Shown in pieces: positions 10,092-23,800 of a stretch of 64,000 bases of DNA. A program made the position numbers and the translations under genes. Origin of the DNA: Incurvaria masculella (taxonomy: Eukaryota > Arthropoda > Insecta > Lepidoptera > Incurvariidae); contig OX335644.1 of the NCBI GenBank assembly GCA_946894095.1, positions 24,347,595 through 24,411,594 of the forward strand, given 5' to 3'. The notes beneath the pieces were generated by a model. That model searched no databases. It was not told the origin of the DNA and saw nothing but the letters and a program-made list of their open reading frames with translations. How positions within the stretch are numbered: position 1 is the first letter of the stretch; each line of letters starts with the position of its first letter.

Positions 10092-10826
10092 TTACCAAAG
10101 TAAAATAACTCGCCGGGTGAACAGGCGTTGTTGTTGTTGTTGTGCTTCGGGCTTGTTTCCGCACTTAGACGGCAATACATCCATTGCGGGTGAACAGGCA
10201 AGTAAGGCTGGAGTGCACTATCCACGGTTAATCACATTCTGATACCAACTATAACCAAACCGCTGTCACATCTCCGATCAGGCGAATATCGGCGTGAACA
10301 ACACGCAAATGACCTCGTAATAAAAAAAACATCTACAACCACTTGATTCTCCACGGTTCAATGTCAGCGGAGTCAAGCAGTCTTTTTTGTATGTTGGATT
10401 CAAAGCCGGGAAAATACCCTATATTTTGGTGCAATCTTGCATACTTGACCGTGCATGGTAAGCATTGTAATTAAAATCGGTTTTGTCGGCTGGCAAATTA
10501 GTATTAACACCGACCGGAGATTGTGCACACCTAATCTCTTTTTGAGAGCTACCAGTTTTTTTTTTAACCGACTTCAAAAAAAGAAGGAGATTTTCTTTAT
10601 GTCAGAATCTTTTTTTTTCTGTTTTTTAACAGTAGATGTTGGCACCCCAGCCTAAGTGATTCAATCTTACGTTGAATTACATTTTGCACCATGCTGACTG
10701 GCAAATGTCAGATCATTTGGCCGAATAACACGTCGTTTGACAGTTAGCATGGTACGAAATGCAACTAAACGTCAGATGCAATCACTCCCTTGCCTGTTCA
10801 CCTGGTAAATTAATTTACTGTGGTAA
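10092..10826. mobile_element. DNA-transposon-like element with about 30-bp TIRs
   Basis: The left end runs TTACCAAAGTAAAATAACT and GGGTGAACAGGC. The right end is the inverted counterpart GCCTGTTCACC and AATTAATTTACTGTGGTAA. The interior holds a GTT microsatellite and no convincing gene. A fragment (CACGTCGTTTGACAG, ATGGTACGAAATGCAACTAA) recurs at about 49472-49515, so the family has other copies. Confidence 0.5.
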
Positions 10827-11157
10827 TCCATCAGGACTGGCGTAAAATGTGAGAAGGTAAGTGAGGGAATCTGATCAATTCTGCATCAAACAGAATTGCA
10901 TTTCCAATATTCTGCCCAGTAAGATTCTACCCGTTCTACCAATTAATTTAATTCCCTCAAATATTTTCACACATTACGCCAGTTACACCCCAGCAAATAA
11001 TTGCGGAACGCTGAGCAGAAAAAAAAAGAGACAAACACAGAAAGCTATCGGTTGCAATAACAAAAACGTTTACCCCTAATTCTCCTTCGCATTAGTTAGG
11101 ACTTCCATATTAAAACCAAAACAGACTGGCTAATGTTGCCACCAACAATACTCTTCG
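10827..11157. other. 3' flank of the zinc-finger gene
   Basis: Non-coding sequence follows the stop codon at 11158 on the minus strand and probably includes the 3' UTR. I could not identify one convincing poly(A) signal. Confidence 0.35.
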
Positions 11158-11866
11158 TCAAGAAAGGCCATGCCATGCGACATTACTTAAAATCACAACT
11201 CTACTAGATACATTATTCTCGCGCACAAAATTAAAGTTATTACTGGTGTCTTCGGAATGAACCAGTTCATATCTAGAAGAGTCGACACCATTGTCCTGAC
11301 CGACCAAAGTAGGCAAAGCCGCTTGCGCATTACTGTCAGATGTCCTGTCACTAGGAAGTGACATGGTAAGAATTTCGCTGATATCCTCCGATATAGAATC
11401 AATTTCGCTGCGACTCTCTGATATGGCAACCATTTCGCTCTGATCTGTATACGTCAAAGGGCTTCCAACAGTACCTTGCACAGTATTGGACAGTCCAACG
11501 GTGAAAAATTGACATTCACTTACGCCCATGGTTTTTATCACCGCAGACAATGGTGCATTATCTTCAGTATCTTGGTGGTTGGAGGCATCTTCTTGGTCGC
11601 CCGTATCGTCTTGGTCAGCCGTATCTTCTTGGTTCGCCGTATCTTCTTGGTCGGCTGTATCTTTTTGGTCGGCCGCATCTTCTCTGTCACCCTCGGTTTG
11701 CCCGACGGTGGCTACGTGGGACGAAGGCGGCTTTTCAACGTCGTTGGAGTTGTTCTTCTGGTGTCCCAAGCGCAGCGTCCCGACGGGCTCGCCGTGCAGT
11801 GTCTTCATGTGTTTCGTCCAGGTTTCGCGGCGGGAGAACGTGGTGCGACATACGTCGCACGTGTAG
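11158..11866 (-). CDS. Zinc-finger gene exon 6 (last finger and acidic tail)
   Basis: The acceptor GTCCGATAG precedes 11866. The exon's first base completes a Pro codon and YTCDVCRTTFSRRETWTKH forms finger 6. Then come a basic stretch, the DTADQE-type repeat, a Ser/Glu-rich region and the stop at 11158. Confidence 0.88.
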
Positions 11867-14800
11867 CTATCGGACACAAAACGGCTCTATCAAAATAGAT
11901 CTCTCAAAATCTGTGATGTAAACATTTTCATGTAAAGATAGAGTAGTAGGCCTCTAGCAGTGGTATTCAGGCGCGATTATCCCTGGATTAAAGCTGTTCT
12001 CACTAAACTCGGACTAATGAAAGGGTGGATACATAAGGCAGCTTGTAATTGAAAGACTCCACACCACACATGCTTCTTGATTGCATAGGAAGTTTTGTGA
12101 CAAGCTATGTCGACATTGCTGATACATTGGCAAAACAGTTCTAGCAGAATTACATTTGAGAACCACCTGGGATGTTGCATGCAGCACGGATATAGTAAAA
12201 TCTGTAATGTTATAATTTTAATAGTAAGGTAGATAAAGTTGTTGGTATCTAGCAGTTGTATTTAGGTGAGATAATCCCTGGAATAAAGCAGTTTTTTACT
12301 AAACTGGGGATAATAAGGGATGAATAAAGAAGAGAAGTTGTCATCAAAAGTATCTACACCACACATGCTTCTGGGTGGCATTGGTTTTGTCAAAAGCGAT
12401 GACGACATTGCTATACGGTTATGATTTTAGCAGTCTACGGATGTATATTTGTATTTACGTGTATTCCACCGTAGCGGCTATATTTATCAGATTTTGATGA
12501 ATGAGGTGTGAATAGATTCGTTATTATGGACGTAACCCGTAACCCGACTATCAAAAGATAAGAAACAAGGCAAGTGCTGTTTGATTAAACCAAAAAAACC
12601 GGCCAAGTACGAGTCGGACTCGCACACGAAGGGTTCCGTACCATCGTACAAGATTTAACACAAAAAAAATCACGTTTTTTGTATGGGACCCCCTTTTAAT
12701 TATTATTATTATTTTATTTTACCTATTTGTTGTAATAGCGGCAAAATAAAGACACACTCTGTGAAAATTTCAGCTGCCTACCTATTCCAGTTCATGAGAT
12801 ACAGCCCTGTGACAGACGGACAGACGGATGGACGGACGGACGGACAGCGGAGGCTTAGTAATAGGGTTTCGTTTTTACCCTTTGGGTACGGAACCCTAAC
12901 AAAACGATGAAAAGTCCGCGTACGGTTTGACGCCGTTGTGCAGGTCGAGGTGCTGCTGCAGTTTCTGCCGGTCGAAGAATGTGCGCGCGCAGATCGCGCA
13001 CGCGTGGTCGCGGCGCCGCTCGTGCGCGCGCCGCACGTGGCTCCGCAGCGCCGACGTGGTGCGGTGCGTCGCCGGGCACAGCTCGCATCGGAACTTCCTC
13101 AGGCCTGTCGAGCAGGCGACAGTCTTTGGAGGCGTGCTGCGGCGATGGGCGATTGCGAGTGACAACGATCGATCTATTCGATTGTTCCCTTTATTCGATT
13201 ACGGTTGAATATAAATATACATCATTCGATTATTGTAAAGCGCTACAGCCAGCAATATAAATGGGAAGATTGGACAAAGCACCTTAGAACGTCACCAAAT
13301 TGCCAACAAGGAAATATAGTGTTAGCTAGTCTCGCGGTAAATAGCATTGTATAGCATACACAATTCTAAATGATATCCTAACGCTTCAGTCAAATGGAAA
13401 AAACGTTCACCTACAATGGATTCCATCTCATGTTGGAGTACTAGGAAATGAAATTGCAGACAGGTTGGCTAAGCAAGCAGTTATGTTATCAGAATGCATT
13501 GAAATCAATTGTGATCCATGCTCTACCGACATATTGTCTAATTTAAAAAGCTCATGTCAAACTCTATGGAAAGAGCATTACGATGGAAGATCGGTAGAGA
13601 AAGGAATATGGTATAAAACAATTCAATGTGAACCACTTAAAACACCATGGCTTCTCAATTCTAAATTGCCAAGATCTAACGTAGTGACAGGCCTCAGACT
13701 AAGATCCGGACATACAACACTAAATAAGACACTACACTTTATGCGAATAGTTGACTCGCCTAACTGCTCCGCTTGTCAACAAGCAGAGGATCAGCTCCAC
13801 GTACTCTTGGATTGTGTCCGGAACCAGGTTATGAGAAACAAACTGTTGAAAGATCTATGTACAGACAGACTGAATTTATTCTTCAAAATCCATGAAGCTC
13901 TGAGCCAACCACAAAGTGAAGAGTTCCAAATTGTGACCACATTTTTTAATAATTCCCTTGTCCTGCGTAGCAATCAGTAAACTGAAATAGTTACTATGGG
14001 GCTGGCATAGCCAAATATGGCTAAAGCCCTAACCAAATCAATAGAAAAAAAAAATATATCATTGTTTTTTTTTATGCGACCTGACATGGATGGCTAATAC
14101 CACACAACTACCGTTATGATATTAGCCCAATACACCACAATCCCGAAGGAATTAGGTGCCATGCCAGGACCTTCCTTTTATGAGCACGGCTACATTGAAC
14201 TGGATGGAAAACACGGACAATTTTTCATTGCCGCTTTGACCATCTTTTCATCCAATGCGATGGTACCACCCCGGGTGGGCTTAAACCCTACCACCTAGTA
14301 GGGGAAGGGGAACCTACAGTTTTACATGGATTCCGAAACATGGAGCAGCTCGCATTCGTGACGAAAATGAAATTGTAACTGCCTTTGTCACTCCAAGGCC
14401 ATCTGGCGCCAATGGCCCGCACACGTGCATCTTAGCAGTAACACGATTTGACAAAACCAATATTTGACAATGCCAAATCTTCTTATTTTATATCGCTGGC
14501 TACAGTACATGCCAAGACATACAAGTGCAAGTACAGTACTCGCGCTGCTTAAACATTGTGCCGCAGTGCTGCAACATATTACCTGAGTGTGTCCACATGT
14601 GCTTCACCAGGTCTTGTCTGCGGCAGGTGCTGTAGCTACACCCGTCGTAGAAGTACGTGTCCAGCCAGTGCGAGAGCAGGTGACACTTGCAGGACCCGCG
14701 CTGCTTGAACATTTTGCCGCAGTGCTGCAACATATTACCTGAGTGTGTCCACATGTGCTTCACCAGGTCTTGTCTGCGGCAGGTGCTGTAGCTACACCCG

Positions 14801-17800
14801 TCGCAGAAGTACGTGTCCGGCCGGTGCGAGAGCAGGTGACACTTGCAGGACCCACGCTGCTTGAAAATTTTTCCGCAGTGCTGCAACATATTACCTGAGT
14901 GTGTCCACATGTGCTTCACCAGGTCTTGTCTGCGGCAGGTGCTGTAGCTACACCCGTCGCAGAAGTACGTGTCCGGCCGGTGCGAGAGCAGGTGACACTT
15001 GCAGGACCCGCGCTGCTTGAACATTTTGCCGCAGTGCTGCAACATATTACCTGAGTGTGTCCACATGTGCTTCACCAGGTCTTGTCTGCGGCAGGTGCTG
15101 TAGCTACACCCGTCGCAGAAGTACGTGTCCGGCCGGTGCGAGCGCATGTGACACTTGTAGGACCCGCGCTGCTTGAACATTTTGCCGCAGTGCTGCAACA
15201 TTGAGTTAATTCATTCATGTATTGTGGCAACTTTTATTCTATAAAATTATTTCATTTTCTCAAAACTTTTGAATGAGAAAAATAAAAACAAATTGATTTG
15301 AGGTTATACAATGACTTCTATATTGAAGCATTATAATCAGATCTATTTATTTTATTTATTTAGATTTTGAAAATAAACATAAAAAGCATTGAATCGCACT
15401 GAATTATTGATGGTCAAAGTGGCAATTAAACTTGTCCGTGTCCAATTAAGTCGAGCAATATAAGGAAGGTCCTGGCATGGCACATAGTTGCCATGTGGTG
15501 TGTTAGGCTAATACCATGATGGTCAGTTGCTATCCATGTCGTTACATTAAAAAATCCATACAACGAGGAATATATTATACACATTTGCATGTATAATCGA
15601 CCGTGACGCAATGACACATTAATTTAAAGAAGATTAAGGTAGACTGGCAGAGAATGTCGCTGGCATTAAGTTGTACCTTTTGCCCGAATTTTGAGTGGAA
15701 TAAACATACATAAATATATAAATAAATAATTAAAGAAAGAGCCCAGTAAAAAGAACTACTTTACGAATATACTGCAAGATTGGCTTGCAAAACCCAAACC
15801 AGTAAAACATACGACTCGCGGGTATGGCGTCTACCACTTTCGCCACCTGCAGTATATACCCATAATTTTAAATTCTCGTACCGTCCCTCCTCCCGTAATT
15901 AAAGCCTCCTACTAACACAACGTTTAAGATTACACCTACATACATTTATTCCTTAGTCTTTAATGAATGTATCCTTGCTTCACGGCCGATTATACATACA
16001 TACATGTCACATTCCTTGTATAAGCGACGTACCTGCTTAGTACGAAAAAGTATATTCACTTATTCCGTGTAACATCCCCACTTGCAGCGCGTCACTCACC
16101 TCGCACACGGAGCACAGATCCCACTTGTGCACGCCGGCGGCGTGTCGCTGCGCCGCCGGAATGTCCGGAAACTTTGCGTCGCAGATTTGGCAGTAAAGCG
16201 GCTGGGGGCGCCGCCACCGCGCGCCCCTCTGCGTCTTACCGTCTCTGCGACACGACACTCTCACATCACACACCGACACAGAACGAAGTAAGTTTCTATC
16301 TTACCACACAGTTGGGAGTTTAGGCGAGATTTTGTTCATGACATTTATGCCGATTGGTAATACACTAGAACCATGTAGAAGTAAATAACTCTACTATCTC
16401 ATTTAATTTGGGAAGTAATTTTATCGCGCATTGGGCGGATGGAAGCTACACGGGATAAAGTCTCTGAGCGACAGTTTTGCCGCAAGCCATGTTGATGGGC
16501 ATGGCCGAAACAATAACACCGTTAACTCTCTCTTTCTCAGCTTCGTGAAAAGTATACATGCATTCGTGTCAATATTCAGGCCATGTAGCCTCTCTGCAAC
16601 AGCGTGCGTCCATTTCATTAAAATAGGCACCTAGAGCTTTAAGCGTAATCTCGTGTTATCTTTACGCCGGTCGTTTGTGGAATATTATTTCGCCTGACTT
16701 TGGTTTCCTTACCTTACATAATATAACCAAAGAACTTCATTTCTACCGGGTCACACGACACCTCTCTCTTTTATGTACTAAAACGTTTGGTAGGCAAACT
16801 ATAAGTTGTGACCTAAATTGATAGATCCCACTGTCCCTCTGTCACCATCAGGTCAAGGCAGGGAAGGCACCCATTATTATTATTATTATTATTATTTGGT
16901 TTATAACACTAGCAGCTATAAGCTGATGCGTGCATATCAGGTTTTAGAACTACTGAGTGCACTTGTTTTTTTTTTTTTTGTTTTTTGTTCGTTTATTTAT
17001 GGTCTATTTTCATATTTATATTTGTCTAGTAAATTTTTGAACCCATTAACTGTTTTGGCACTTATGACTTCCTGTGGTAGTTGATTCCAGGAGTGTACAA
17101 CTCTGTTGCAAAGAAAATGTTTTCTGGGGTTTGTCCTTGATGAAGAGTGGTTCAGCTTTAGGCTATGTCCTCTTAGGTGAGTCAATGTGTTTATTGCAAA
17201 CATTTCGTTGAGCTTGGAGGTACTGTAGTAATTATTGAGGATCTTATAGACTTCGATGAGGTCTCCACGCTGCCTTCGCTCATGAAGAGGTGTGAGCTTT
17301 AGTGCCCTTAGCCGTTGCTCATATTCCTGATGCTTTAGATGCACAATCATTTTTGTAGCTCTCCTCTGGACTCGTTCTAAAATATCGATATCTTTTTGTA
17401 GGTATGGGCACCAGATCTGAAAGGCATATTCTAAAATAGGGCGGACATATGTTTTATAAAGTTTTAAAAATAGTTCAGCGGTTATGTAAGAGAAAGCTTT
17501 TCTTATCATGTAGAGCAATGAGTTAGCCCGCTTGACAACTTCCATTATGTGTGTTTCCCATTTGAAATTATTTGCTATCGTAACACCAAGGTCGCGCTGA
17601 GATGTGACTTCTTCCACAATATTGCCATTAATGAAGTATTGTAGGTGTGGGTTTTTGGGTCCGATGTGCAGCATTGTACATTTACTGGCATTTAGTGACA
17701 GTAACCACTCTCTTGTCCACTCAATGATGTCGTCCAAAGTACACTGTATTTGATTTTGAGCTATTATTGGGTTTGCAAAGAACTTAGTGTCATCAGCATA

Positions 17801-20800
17801 GAGCGAGAAATTAAGTTTAATTATCGCTCTTAAATCTGTAAGGAATAAACCAAAGATGACCGGGCCCACCACGGATCCTTGCGGCACACCGCTGAGGACA
17901 TTGTATGGGTCAGAAACTTCTTCTCCTACTCGGACACGGAACGTTCTGTCTTTAAGGAAGTCCTTGAGCCCACAATAAGAGATTTCCGCGGAGCCCAAAG
18001 TGCTCTAACTTTAATAAAAGCCGTTTAATGGGCACTCTATCAAACGCTTTTTCGTAGTCGAGGTAGATCACGTCAATAGGATTTTTTTCGTCCCATTCAA
18101 GTGTCCATTTATTTAAACACTCAAGCAGGTTGGTCACTGTTGACCGTCTCGGTACAAATCCATGTTGTTCGTCCAAAATTACATTCTCCTGTGACAGAAA
18201 TGATCTTATTTTCTCAGTTATAATTTTCTCCATAATCTTGCACACTATGCTTGTCAGGCTGATTGGACGATAGTTGGCGGGATCAAGTTTGTCACCCTTT
18301 TTGTATATGGGTGTTACTATAGCCTCTTTCCAGTCTGTCGGCAGCTTTCCATTTTCAAAGGACAGAGTCATTATATGTGCTAGTCTGTTGCTGAGTTCAG
18401 CAGAACACCTTTTGAGAAAAATTGCTGGGAGCCCATCTGGCCCCATTGCAGTGTTATCTCTAAATGAGTTCAAGGCTTTATTTACTGCAACAGCACTGAA
18501 CTCTACTGTTTCTAAAGAGCTTTCAATTCTCGGTATACATATTTTAAGCATAACATCATTGCTCTCGCGAACATATGATTTTAAAAATTGTTGTGCAAAG
18601 ATGTTAGATACTTCTTGGTTGTCAGTTACAATTTCGGAGTTCTGTGCGCGGAGAGCCGGTGGAATACCTACCTTTGATGAGAGCTGCTTAAGAATATATC
18701 CATAGAAAGCCTTGGGTCCATTGTCTACTATTTGTGTTTCAAACACTTGCCTGGCTCGCCTTGTCATGGCTACAGTGTTGTTATTTATCTCACGATAAGC
18801 GGCATATGCCTCAGCGGATCTGTTCAGCTGGTAGAGTTTCCACAATTTCTTCTTTTTGTCAGCGAGATAGATAATTTCTTTGTTAATCCATGGTTTGTTT
18901 TCCGATACCTTATTTGGCTTAGATATAGGTATGTGGGTGCTCAGTATTTGCTTAGTTGTTGATCTAAACTCATCCCATGAAGCAATGACTTCAGTGTGTT
19001 CATTATTTGCGATGTTCACCTTTCTCAGTGATGTATTTATTGCTTCATAGTCTGCCTTAAAGTAGTTAGGACGTGGTTTCACAATATTCTGATGTTAGTT
19101 AAAATTATTTGTACAGTGGCTATGAGAACAAGGTGGTCACTTTTGCCTATATTGGCATGGTGTTCTATTTTTGTGCACAATTTAGGATCATTACACATGA
19201 CAAGGTCAAGAAGTGACTCCTCATTATTTCTTTTTCGGGTTGGATGAGTCACTAGCTGTTCTAGGTTGCTATCAGTGTACATTTGTATAAACTTGCTAGT
19301 TAGCAAATTATACCCGTCGGTGGTTTTGAGTGGCCAACTGATGTCTGGTAGGTTGAAGTCGCCCATGATCAGGGTGGTGTTGGACTCGGCGGCCTCATGT
19401 ATGACATCAAACAGTTGGATGTCTGATTCCTCCAAGGTGTAGTGTGTGGGTCGGTACACGCCGCCAAGCAAGAGTTTGAATTCACCAAATTGTAAGTCCA
19501 ACCATAGAGCTTCAACATTATTTCGGTGATAGGTATCGTTTCTTCTAGCAATTACTGGAGCATTGTTTTGATAATAACTGCAGACATACATTGCGACACC
19601 TCCCCATTTTTTTCCACCGCCCCTGTCCTGCCGAAATAATGAGTACCCAGGTATGTTGACAATACTGTCGGTTATAGCCGAGGAAAGATGTGTTTCAGTT
19701 ATAATTATACATGTTGGTTTTTTGTAATTAATTTCAATCAGGAATAAATCGAATTTTGCCATTAGGGACGCCAAGTTCGTGTAGAAAAATGTCAGATTGC
19801 AGATATTAGAAGATATCACTTTTTTGCAACTTGCACTATCTTAGGGCAATTGTTTACATACTTGATAGTGATTGTTTATAGTTTATTGTTTATTCATCAT
19901 CCATAGGCAGAACACTTCCCCCGGATTTATCATATTTTATCACTCTTAGCCAGTTCAACAATCACAGCGAAAAACTTGCAAAAAACTTCACTGGATTTTT
20001 TTTCAATGTCCACTTTGTTATCAAAAGTTTTTGCCACTGCTTCCAGACATACGGTTATTGGTGGGTAAACATTTGATGAGAGAAGAAATAAAAAGTAATG
20101 TATATGAATTTACTAAAAGTGCAATTTAGAAATGTGAAATGTAAAATGTTATTTGACAAGTCTTTTAAAGGCCCTGACCGTACTATTTTGTGTGTCAAAA
20201 TCTTTTCTCTAGCTGCAATGGTGTACTTTTTGACTACATCTCCGACTTCAACCCTTGCAAATATCCATTTCTCTTTCTGCGACTTAAATTTTCTAACATT
20301 ATCAAATAACTGCACTTTCATTGCCTTAGCGAATACAATTAATTTCTGCGGTGTTGTTGCTTTTTACTTTTCTTGTACCTCACAGATTGGACTATGACTT
20401 TTACAATTTTTGCTATACATATTGAACGCTTTTTCTGATAAAATTTAAGTTTTGATTTCAGTTTGGATTAGGGAATGCAATCCCGACTCGAGATTGCCAA
20501 TTCGAGATCCCGCGGGATTGATCCCGGTATTTTCGGGATCCCGTCTAGTTTTAAAAAAATGTTAAATTTGGATAACTGAAAAAGCTTATAACTGCTTGTT
20601 TGTGATAGTGAGGTTAACTAAAATAATATATTACTCGAAAGAAAATAAAAACCTTTATTCTTTAATCTTACCAACTAAATAATTATCAGGTTTTAAGGAA
20701 ATTAACATAGGTAAATTAGGTAATCAAAACAATAAGCATATTTCAAGGGAATTAGGAAGTAGTTACCTCGAGTGATTTTGAAAATTACTCCTTAAAAAAC

Positions 20801-23800
20801 AAAGGGTATTAAAAGTGTCATCTGCTAAACGGCATCTAATGTTTTTTGCAATGTACCCCGCTGCTGAGAATGCCCTCTCCGACTCAACACTGGTTGGCAA
20901 CAGCGTGGCGAAGCAATCATATGCAAACTGCAAAAATCGCCCCCTTGTTCCTCCACACTCAAATAAATGCATTTCTTTTTTTATGGTTGACTCTAATTTG
21001 TCTAAGCTTGTGGCCGCCCAATCCCGTCAATCTCGAAAGAGATCTCGTCATATGATGCGTCGGGATTGATCCCGAAAAATTACACGAGATCTCGCGAGAT
21101 CGGGATCCCGCGGGATCGGGATTGCATTCCCTAGTTTGGAAATCATGTCATATTTTCTTTTCAATCATTTATAAAGATCCCATTATTGAATGCTCTTTGA
21201 CAACCAACAATAGCTCTCCTGTCACAAGCTGATGAAGTGGTGTGTATTTCGTCAGGTCCTGTATCAACTGACCACATTTTTGTTCCGCATCTGCATTTGC
21301 CTCTTCTTCTGAAATCGTCAGTGTCGTATTAATCATGTGTGCTTTGGCTTGCTTAGCTAATCTTTTTTTTTGTTTCTATACCTGCTACTATTCTTTTTCC
21401 ACTGTTTTCTTTTTAATCCCTGTTCTCTGGGAGGCAAATTTTTAATACTTTTTATCTTGCCTTCATTTTTCTTTATTTCGTAGTACTGTTTCTTTTTTCC
21501 CTTTAGTTCTAATAGTCTTACTCTATCTTGTTTCAAACGTTGATACCTCTCCTTTTCCAATTTTCTTTTCCTTGCCAACATTTCTTCACGATCTTTGTTT
21601 TTGATAGGAGCCATTTCTAACCTACAAAAGAAATCAATTATTATTATTATATTATATATGCACTAGCAGCATCATGTTGATGCGTGCACTTTTTTTTTTA
21701 AGCGCTTGCACTTCTTTATTAATTTTTTTGGCTAGTTATTATTTTGTCGCTCTCGGGACATACAGGTGTAGTATATCACAAATTAAAGATTTATATAGAT
21801 GTATAGAATACATATAAACCGGCCAAGTGCGAGTCGGAGTCGCACACGAAGGGTTCCGTACCATCAACCCAAAAAAAAAACACGTTTTTTGTGTGCCCCC
21901 TTTGATTTTTATTATTTTTTTATTTTACCTATTTGTTGTTATAGCGGCAAAATAAATACACACTCTGTGAAAATGTCAGCTGCCTGCCTATTACGGTTCA
22001 TGAGATACAGCCCTGTGACAGACGGACAGCCGAGGCTTAGTAATAGGGTTCTGTTTTCACCCTTTGGGTATGGGACCCTAATAATTTATTTGCTTTATTA
22101 TTTATGTTTAAACTCTTAGCAAAGCTTCTTACCAGGTTATTTTTTACATCATCATTTGCAGTATATTCAGTAAAATATGAAAGAAAACAGAGAAACTATC
22201 ACTTTTTCAACTCTACTGCAAATTTAATAAAAATGAGATACGCCTGTACGTCCTGGGTGCGACGATTTGATTTAAAGTAAAGATCCAGTTTGTTTTTTAA
22301 TATGTTTACTGACGATGCACTTATTATTTTCTCAGGTAATCTGTTATCCACAACGTGGGGTTTTAGAAAGTGTTTTCGAGGATTTGTTGATGATAAATAA
22401 TCATTATCTCAGCCTCAGTGGCCCAGTGGCGCGACACTTCGGCGATCGCTCTCCGAAGTTAAGTAACGCTGGGTCCGGTCTGGTCTTGGATGGGTGACCA
22501 TTCGACCGTTGAGAGAGGCTGGCCGTGGTTCGGATTCCACGTTAAACTGTAGGTCCCCTTCCTTACTTACTAGGTGGTAGGGTTTATCCCGCCCGGGTTG
22601 GTACCATCGCATTGGATAAACGATGGTCGAAGCGGCAATGAAAATTGTCCGTGTTTTCCATCCAGTTCAATGTAGCCGTGCAATATAAGGAAGGTCCTGG
22701 CATGGCACCTAGTTCCCATGTGGTGTGTTGGGCTAATACCATGACAGAACTTGTGGTATTAGCCATCCATGTCCAGTCACATAAAAAAAAAAAAAATCTA
22801 GTCGGAGAGTTTAAGCCATAGATGGCTATAGTCCACCACCTGGCCTAATGCGGCTTGGGGACTGAAAAAATCTACAATTCATGTTAAATCTTTAAATTCG
22901 AGCATAATGTCATGTTTCTAAGCTGGAGAAGTGAAAAAAATGTCAGAAACTATGAATCTCCCCCAGGGGGTGATTCGGGTAAGGTCTACGGCTCCTGAGA
23001 CACTCAACCGATCGAATCGTCATGGCAAAGAGTTTTAAGATGTTTTTGTACATGTTCCATGCAATTTGTTAACAGTCGAAACAAGGTAAATTTACTTAGT
23101 TATTACTACAATCCTTTCAGTGGCCACTACAAAAACTTCTGAAATATACCATCTTACTAACTTACATACTGCATTTGAATTTTAGTGTTTGTTATATTCA
23201 ACATTATTGTTATTATTTTAAACATTTTAAAAAAAAATTGGTAAAATTATAACTGAAGTGGCGAAGATGGAATTTTGCTCAGCAGGAAATATAAGGTTTC
23301 AAATACTGCCTTGAAATTGTAATACCTCTTTAAAATTTTTTTAAATTAAATATTATACATCTTTTTATCTATGGAATGCACACCCTGCCAAGGTTTTTCC
23401 CTCAAATTACAACCTGGGATCCTTTCATTCTAAATGTGAAGAAGCAACTGTAAGCAGAAAGCTCGAAAGCCCAGGGGCGTCGTCTGGCTTTCACAAAATC
23501 CAATGTGGGTAGGTAGAGCTGTTGTTCGCTTTATATTTTCAATTCTATCGATAGCACTCAATTTTCTTTTCATTTCTGAAAAGATAAAACCATTAAGCGC
23601 CAGCGCAAGCGCAGCAGTGACTTATCTTCTCTTTCTTTTAAAACATACACGTTGACGCTGGCAACAATTTCATAAGATAGCGCAGGCTATTAAAATCACC
23701 TGATTTCTTACTTGTGTTTAATTAAAATCAATTAAAACTGATAACAATGACGAGGAGGAAGCAATAAGAATGCAGACATGAAAATATTTTGCAGAAATGA

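Noticed and set aside
15037..15050. The 14-nt GT...AG spacer (and the 24-nt one at 48334-48357) as real introns
   Set aside because: Spliceosomal introns need far more length than 14 or 24 nt; the spacers can only be remnants of the intron borders.
14500..15201. A separate zinc-finger gene of 233 codons
   Set aside because: The frame lacks the first cysteine of each HCGKMF finger and has no proper start; phases show it is exon 4 of the larger gene, repeated.
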